Assembly: GCA_032173965.1 (NCBI GenBank)
Contig: CM063291.1
Location: forward strand, 19,843,649-19,907,648
Reading direction: 5' to 3'
Source: Sitta carolinensis
Lineage: Eukaryota; Chordata; Aves; Passeriformes; Sittidae
DNA length: 64,000 bases
Each line of letters starts with the position of its first letter. The first letter of the stretch is position 1. Both the position numbers and the translations under genes were made by a program. Under the pieces are notes generated by a model. That model worked only from the letters and a program-made list of their open reading frames with translations. It had not been told where the DNA came from and did no database searches. Below are positions 59,870 to 64,000 of the stretch, in pieces.

Positions 59870-62800
59870 CTAAACACAGAAGAAACAGAAACAGTATTTA
59901 GTAATCATTAAACAGCTGAAACAGCTTTGGGATGATGCATGTCAAACTAACACTCAGCTACCAAATCCACACTAGTCCCCAGCAGCATCAAGTGCTGCCT
60001 TTCAAACTTTTACTGCTTCCCGTGAAACTCCATTGCACTGCCAGATGACTGACAGCAGTGGAGAAGAGGGAGCATTACAAGATCACACTCCAGGCTGCTG
60101 TGACCTGCGATATACTGCATGTTTGCAAATGTGCAACAGTAGCTTTCAACTATAGAACTGTCACATTATCATCAGTATCAATGTCAACTGAATTCCAAAA
60201 ATTGGAATAAGTACTTATTTGGGCCTTTATGAAAGGTTGTACTCTACTCTGTATATATTTAGTTCACTGATATAACAGCATGAAAATCATAAACTTAACT
60301 GGGAGGAAACTCATCAGAAAGATAAAGAACTGACCCTCACTGGACAGAACATTTCTCTTGGCTTACTCTGTGCTGTACACATTCAGCAGAGTATTTGTCC
60401 ATGTCTAGACTAGCAAAAAGACATTTACTTTTTTTACTATTTTTGTTTTCCTTCTCTACAGAGCCAAACTCCTGTAAGAAATTTCTGTATCTCAGTTCAA
60501 CATAATTACAATGAGAATAAAATACTCACAGGCTCGGAAGCTGCTTAGCTTGGGTATTACTTTGCCTTTAAACTGCTCAATAACTTGCTCCACCACTGTA
60601 CGGTATTTGTTCTGGCCCAAGGCATCAATGTACTGATCTAGAAGAGGAACATTTGCAAGGTTCCAAATGAACTGACCTCGATGCAGACTTTTTACTGACG
60701 GATGCTGGAATTTCTTTGGAAAAAGAACATAATAATATAGGCATAAGAAGAATTGCTGGCTGTATGATTAAAGGGCTTGATTCAAAACCTCTATTAATTT
60801 TAACAGGTTTCTAATAAGACTCACTGAAAGGCACCATGAGTTGGACTGTTGTTTGATATCAAGTAAAAGAAGAAAAAACCTGAAGAATGGTTAAGGAAAG
60901 CATCTTAGTATCCACATACAGCGTGAATGGCTTTTCCCTGTGCTTTAGGTACAAAGATTACCTTAAGTCATTTGTCACTTCAATAATGTAAAATTGCTGT
61001 CGATTGTCCATAGGGTGATGCAGCAACTCTGAGCCTCTGCTAAGCCCAAAGTCCCACTCTGGCAGAGCTCAGCCTGCACAGCTGGTGCTGCAGAAAGCCA
61101 TGGAAGCACCAGAGGCACAAAACCTGCCAGCATGCTGGGAGCAGAAACAGTCTGTACTTTTAAAAGTGGGACCTTTGGGGGACAAGCCTAGCAACAACTG
61201 GTGTATGAAAAATCCTGAGCACAAGTAGTTTATGGAGACACTGACCATGGCTTTATGCTTATGAAAATTTGCCTTTGGACATCCAGGCCTCACACTACTT
61301 TAAACATACAAGGTCCTTAACCCCTCTCTCACTAGCAAATGGAAGGGATGGTTTGGAAAGTGACATTCAGAGAGGAGAAGTATCTCTCCCACTGCACACC
61401 CCATGCTTATCTTGGACTCCTCAAATGCTTATTAAAGTGACCTCTGAGCCAGATTGGATCAATGCATAGGGCAGATTAGAAAAAAATCTTTCCCACAAGA
61501 GTAGCTGGCTTCCTTTTAAGAAAAAAAAAAAAAAACAAAAAGTATGCTTGTAATTAAGGATCTTAAAGATCACTAAATGATAGTCAAAAGCGGACGGTGT
61601 ATGAACAAGTAAAGAACAAGACTGAGCCTAAACCACCTTGGTGGATGATAACCCATATGGTTAAGGGAATAAACAGTCTTTTCCATCAGAATTGCTTCTC
61701 ATTAACTACTTCCTCCTTAGCAGGATGAGTCACAGGCATATTTTGAGACTAGCTTATTTTAATCACATTATAAGAATGTGACCAGTGTGTCAGAAGGCAA
61801 CAGTAAGTTATCTTTCACAACTGAAAAATGCTCTTGTAATTTAAGAATGCGCTTAGTAAAACTGGCAATTCAGATTTCATAACTGTCTGAAGCTGGTAGC
61901 CAGAACATGAGAAGGAAAGGTTAATGAAAGGTTAATAAGTAATGTGAGGTCTTTCATGCACCAAACTTACTGGCTGATTGGTAAGCTTTATTATCCTGTG
62001 TAACTACAGAGTGAAGACAGAATTTACTTTGCATTAAGACTATCTGAGTGGAAGTGGTGCAAATGAGAAATGTCACAGATCTCTGTATGTTGGCACAGCT
62101 GGCACTGTAGGGAGGGTACCAATGTGAAATGGTCACAGTGCTAATGATGAGAAGAAAGTCAGCAAGTCAAAAGGAATTAAAAATAATAGATCAGCCAGCT
62201 GTGCACTACACAAAAATCCTTTAAAACAAGCTTGGCATTCATCTAATTCAAACACCCTAGGGTTCATTCTCCTTTATTTGCTAGGTTTGAAACACTAACA
62301 GGTGAGCTCTGCATAAGTAAAAAGAACTCCTAATTTCCTTATCTGTGGTACAAAAATGCATTGCAGAAGGATTAGCAGCACCATGACACTTGTGATATAC
62401 TTGGGGAAAGGCTTTAGCAGCAGTCAGCTTGGAGGCTGGCACCTGAGCCATGAGTCAAACTGACATCTTCAGTCACCAACCTGCATTTTGCAGGTCAGAA
62501 AAGAAGGCAGCAAGCACATGAGCAAATGCTGAAGAGACACTCATTAAGAGAAGTTTCAGGCTGAAGTATGAGAACTCACCTCTGAGAGCACTTTATCCAT
62601 GCTGGCAGCAAGCCTCCCAATCTCATACAGAATCTGAGCATTGGTAGTGATTTTTGCTACTGGTGTACCTGGCAGGTAAGTCAGCAGTCTGACCATGTAC
62701 TTCTTGCTCCCAGATCTAGTACCTAACAAGGAGAGATGCAGTCAGTCACTCTGCTATGTGCTACTGAGTATTAGTTAATGCAAGAGGCAAAAAGGTGTAT

Positions 62801-63777
62801 CCCAGTGTAGAAGCTGTCAGATGTAGTTCATAAAACAGATTTTAATGCAAAGATTTGATTTACCAGTATGTTGTATAATAATGTACAAACCTTAACACAC
62901 TTAAAAAATCTATGCTGGATTTTTAGCCCTTGTGCTTGGACCCAAGTCAGCAACAACCAGAGTTCCTCCAGTGCCTGCATGCACCCACGTAAAGTTTTGC
63001 AGCAGAACAGGTCTCAAGAATCCCAAATGTTGTATGGAAGTTACAGTGACAGTAAAAGCTAAATGCCAACACAATTATTCTTCCAAACACTGTTAAAGCA
63101 ATTTATTCTGGCTTCAGAACTGTATTTTACACTACTCTGAAAGCAAATAATTTCAAGCACCATGTAGTCAATGAGGCATTTTTAACTTTTCCTGTGCATG
63201 GACACAGATGTCAGATAAACGTTTTCTCCAATTCCTTAAGCTGAAGTGTTTTCCTAGTTAATTATTACTCTCTCTGAGTTGCTCTCCGGTATTTTAAGTT
63301 TGGACTGCTATGGCTGGAATACAGGTCACTCGATGCATATCCCTGCTATTCAAACACAAGCCCAGAGTTTCCCTTTAGCATACACACATACGTACACCAT
63401 AGAGCAAGGGTAATAGTGGGCAGTAAAGGTGCCCACAGTGGCTCACCTCCTGACTCCAAAGACATTATGTTACCATCTTTTGTCAGATAAGGAGCAGCTG
63501 AAGGGAAGCCTTCAGCACTGAGAAACATCATGGCCTGGGTCTGCACTTCAATGAGGTCAGGCTCCTGGCTGTCTTGTGAATTGGTGATTTTGAGGACATA
63601 CTCATCAGCACCTTCAGCTGAGACACGAACGTGGAAGTTCTGATCATCATAGCTGGGGAGTGACCTGATCCAAGACACCTTCAATCCAAACACCCTGTCA
63701 ACCAATTCAGCTGCTTCTCTCTCATCAAGGGCGGGTTTGGTCAAAGTCTGGGGTTGACAGTCATTTCCAGAAGACAT
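59391..63777 (-). CDS. HYKK: Hydroxylysine kinase HYKK (AGPHD1; four coding exons)
   Basis: A kinase of the aminoglycoside phosphotransferase fold. It uses GTP to phosphorylate 5-hydroxy-L-lysine, the first step of hydroxylysine breakdown. Minus-strand coding exons are 63447-63777, 62580-62722, 60530-60713 and 59391-59869, giving 378 aa against about 373 in mammals. The N-lobe has [12 protein letters not shown] and EYVLKITN (the lysine of the nucleotide site). The middle has RLLTYLPG and LYEIGRLAA. The catalytic loop HGDLNDHN has D225 as the expected base and N230 for metal. The second metal-binding motif reads DFSD (252-255) where the human protein has DFGD. The C-terminal helices include TAKTGWKHL, and the tail is divergent. 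The start ATG (63777-63775) follows a strong acceptor (TTTTTCTCCTAG, exon edge 63784), so the apparent upstream in-frame extension is intronic and the 5' UTR continues on an exon outside view. I recognised nothing in its introns. Confidence 0.95.
60530..60713 (-). CDS. HYKK: HYKK coding exon 3
   Basis: Encodes residues 159-219 and one base of codon 220: [19 protein letters not shown] through KLSSFRA. The acceptor is TTTTTCCAAAG, somewhat weak but consistent in frame with the family. The donor is T|GTGAGT. Confidence 0.93.
62580..62722 (-). CDS. HYKK: HYKK coding exon 2
   Basis: Encodes residues 111-158, including [13 protein letters not shown] and [14 protein letters not shown]. The acceptor is CTTGTTAG and the donor GAG|GTGAGT. 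Confidence 0.95.
63447..63777 (-). CDS. HYKK: HYKK coding exon 1 (start codon)
   Basis: Encodes residues 1-110 and one base of codon 111: [10 protein letters not shown] through NIMSLESG. Seven bases of 5' UTR precede the ATG after the acceptor. The donor is GGAG|GTGAGC. Confidence 0.95.
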
Positions 63778-63784
63778 TGTGTCT

Positions 63785-64000
63785 CTAGGAGAAAAAGAAA
63801 AGCTGGATGATCTGATCTGTATTCTGACACCTGAAGCAGTAATTACTGCAACGAAATGCATTCAGCTACTGGAGAAGCGTTTCTTACATTTATTAAAGAG
63901 GCAAAGAAAACCAACCCCCCATGCCAGCTCGGGTTTCTTAAATCATAGCTTATCAAATACTTAGGCTGCAGCCCCTCCAAAGAAAGACTGCTAGAGAGAT
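63785..64000 (-). other. HYKK 5' intron, nothing further recognised
   Basis: Intronic sequence upstream of the first coding exon. The polypyrimidine tract and CTAG acceptor are at its lower edge. The exon carrying the rest of the 5' UTR and the promoter is not in the window. Confidence 0.6.

Noticed and set aside
63778..63861. A 28-codon N-terminal extension of HYKK in frame with the start
   Set aside because: A polypyrimidine tract and CTAG acceptor at 63785-63786 lie just before the ATG, so this stretch is intron rather than coding.

Overview
This window is nuclear DNA from a vertebrate, almost certainly a bird. It has long introns with GT-AG splice sites, GC-rich CpG-island-like promoters, and a truncated CR1 LINE (2413-2785) with the AATCATAGAA... 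end familiar from avian genomes. Its five genes form the CHRNB4-CHRNA3-CHRNA5-PSMA4-HYKK block, which has the same gene order and relative orientation as the human chromosome 15q25 nicotinic receptor cluster (15q25 and avian synteny are from general knowledge, not searched). I rebuilt all five coding sequences exon by exon. Each closes in frame at a length normal for its family: beta-4 489 aa, alpha-3 496 aa, alpha-5 468 aa, PSMA4 261 aa and HYKK 378 aa.

Layout. 1-4010: intergenic, with one CR1 copy. 4011-16503 (+): CHRNB4, six coding exons. 16504-21999: spacer between CHRNB4 and CHRNA3, with short palindromic and repeated motifs but no gene. 22000-29438 (+): CHRNA3, six coding exons; exons 2 and 3 lie in a GC-rich island with a 67-bp intron between them and a minisatellite just downstream. 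29439-32873: tail-to-tail spacer with 3' UTR sequence of CHRNA3 and CHRNA5. 32874-47202 (-): CHRNA5, six coding exons, with an 8.4-kb first intron and a GC-rich first exon beside a 23-bp G-rich tandem array. 47203-53705: gene-poor spacer. 53706-58729 (-): PSMA4, eight coding exons plus a non-coding first exon. 58730-59390: PSMA4 promoter, a 37-39-bp tandem repeat and the HYKK poly(A) signals. 59391-63777 (-): HYKK, four coding exons; its 5' UTR continues upstream through a spliced exon outside what I can define.

Function. The three receptor genes encode subunits that co-assemble into the pentameric, acetylcholine-gated cation channels of autonomic ganglia and of habenula-type neurons. Alpha-3 supplies the principal agonist face, beta-4 the complementary face, and alpha-5 is the accessory subunit. 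PSMA4 (20S proteasome alpha-3 ring subunit) and HYKK (GTP-dependent hydroxylysine kinase) are unrelated neighbours kept in synteny.

I found no new biological system. The points worth a second look are structural: three GC-rich tandem arrays at or near promoters, a perfect 25-bp inverted repeat in a CHRNA5 intron, a very short GC-rich CHRNA3 intron, a possible CHRNA3 upstream ORF, and the state of informative residues in alpha-5 and HYKK.
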